NCBI GenBank assembly: GCA_002352225.1
Contig: DEIA01000076.1
Location: 47,249 to 90,907 of the forward strand
Reading direction: 5' to 3'
DNA from: Flammeovirgaceae bacterium UBA2786
Lineage (GTDB): Bacteria; Bacteroidota; Bacteroidia; Cytophagales; Cyclobacteriaceae
DNA: 43,659 bases
A program made the translations under genes and the position numbers. Position 1 is the stretch's first letter; each line of letters starts with the position of its first letter. Under the pieces are notes generated by a model. It searched no databases. It saw nothing but the letters and a program-made list of their open reading frames with translations, and was not told where the DNA came from. Shown here piece by piece: positions 43,613 to 43,659 of the stretch.

Positions 43613-43659
43613 GAGGCTGTCTCAAAAGTTGTTCTGTCATCGCGGACTTGTTCCGCGAT
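43613..43659. repeat. Dispersed hairpin repeat, right-end copy
   Basis: The reverse complement of this segment matches 9-54 at 44 of 47 aligned positions. The outer hairpin (ATCGCGGA / TCCGCGAT) forms the very end of the window. It lies 30 bases upstream of the antiporter start codon. Confidence 0.75.

Noticed and set aside
9..43659. Whole window as one transposon bounded by inverted repeats
   Set aside because: The interior is mostly conserved housekeeping genes, there are no transposition genes near the ends, and the repeat looks like an interspersed hairpin family.
1..43659. CRISPR arrays, tRNA or rRNA genes
   Set aside because: I scanned the gaps between genes and saw no regularly spaced repeats, cloverleaf with CCA-type ends, or rRNA-like sequence.

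Overview
The window looks like a chromosomal contig from a Bacteroidota bacterium, most probably a Cytophagales-type member. The signs are a C-terminal type IX secretion sorting domain, two-gene Rhs proteins of the Bacteroidota kind (DUF6443-like N-terminus), a tRNA-guanine transglycosylase without its zinc cysteines, promoter candidates of the TTTG / TAnnTTTG type, few Shine-Dalgarno sequences, and a TonB receptor with a PAP2 lipoprotein. Both ends of the window lie in the same ~46-bp hairpin repeat, in inverted orientation, so the window may be a whole contig broken at repeats.

Left block (128-11611, all minus strand). This is the membrane-arm half of respiratory complex I (nuoH, then nuoI-J-K-L-M-N, mostly overlapping by a few bases), followed downstream by a long PurF-like amidophosphoribosyltransferase. 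A TPR-containing hybrid-free sensor histidine kinase sits between nuoH and nuoI, four bases after the nuoH stop. nuoA-G are not in the window.

Middle housekeeping block (11831-22226). It contains fabI, a lipoprotein gene with an 11-G run (a phase-variation candidate), a T9SS-secreted lipase-like protein split by a frameshift, ispE, then on the opposite strand tgt-lptG-eamA, and finally a membrane glycosyltransferase overlapping an ECF sigma factor gene.

Accessory island (about 22229-34752). It is bounded by a 27-bp near-perfect repeat of the last codons of the sigma factor gene. Inside are a Sec-exported Rhs-type protein without a core domain, a small exported protein, a second Sec-exported Rhs protein whose C-terminal 230 residues carry an HELFH metallopeptidase motif, an AT-rich exported protein in the immunity position, an IS1-family transposase gene, and an exported coiled-coil/barrel-like protein. 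I read this as a polymorphic-toxin locus with an exported toxin and an exported immunity protein. It is the best candidate here for an undescribed system.

Right block (34753-43583). A small membrane protein gene is followed by a probable operon of an outer-membrane barrel protein, a vanadium-haloperoxidase/PAP2 lipoprotein and a FecA-like TonB-dependent receptor, ended by a strong terminator. After a ~700-bp stretch without a gene come two small exported proteins of unknown function and, on the minus strand, a K+/H+ antiporter. No tRNA, rRNA or CRISPR array was seen.
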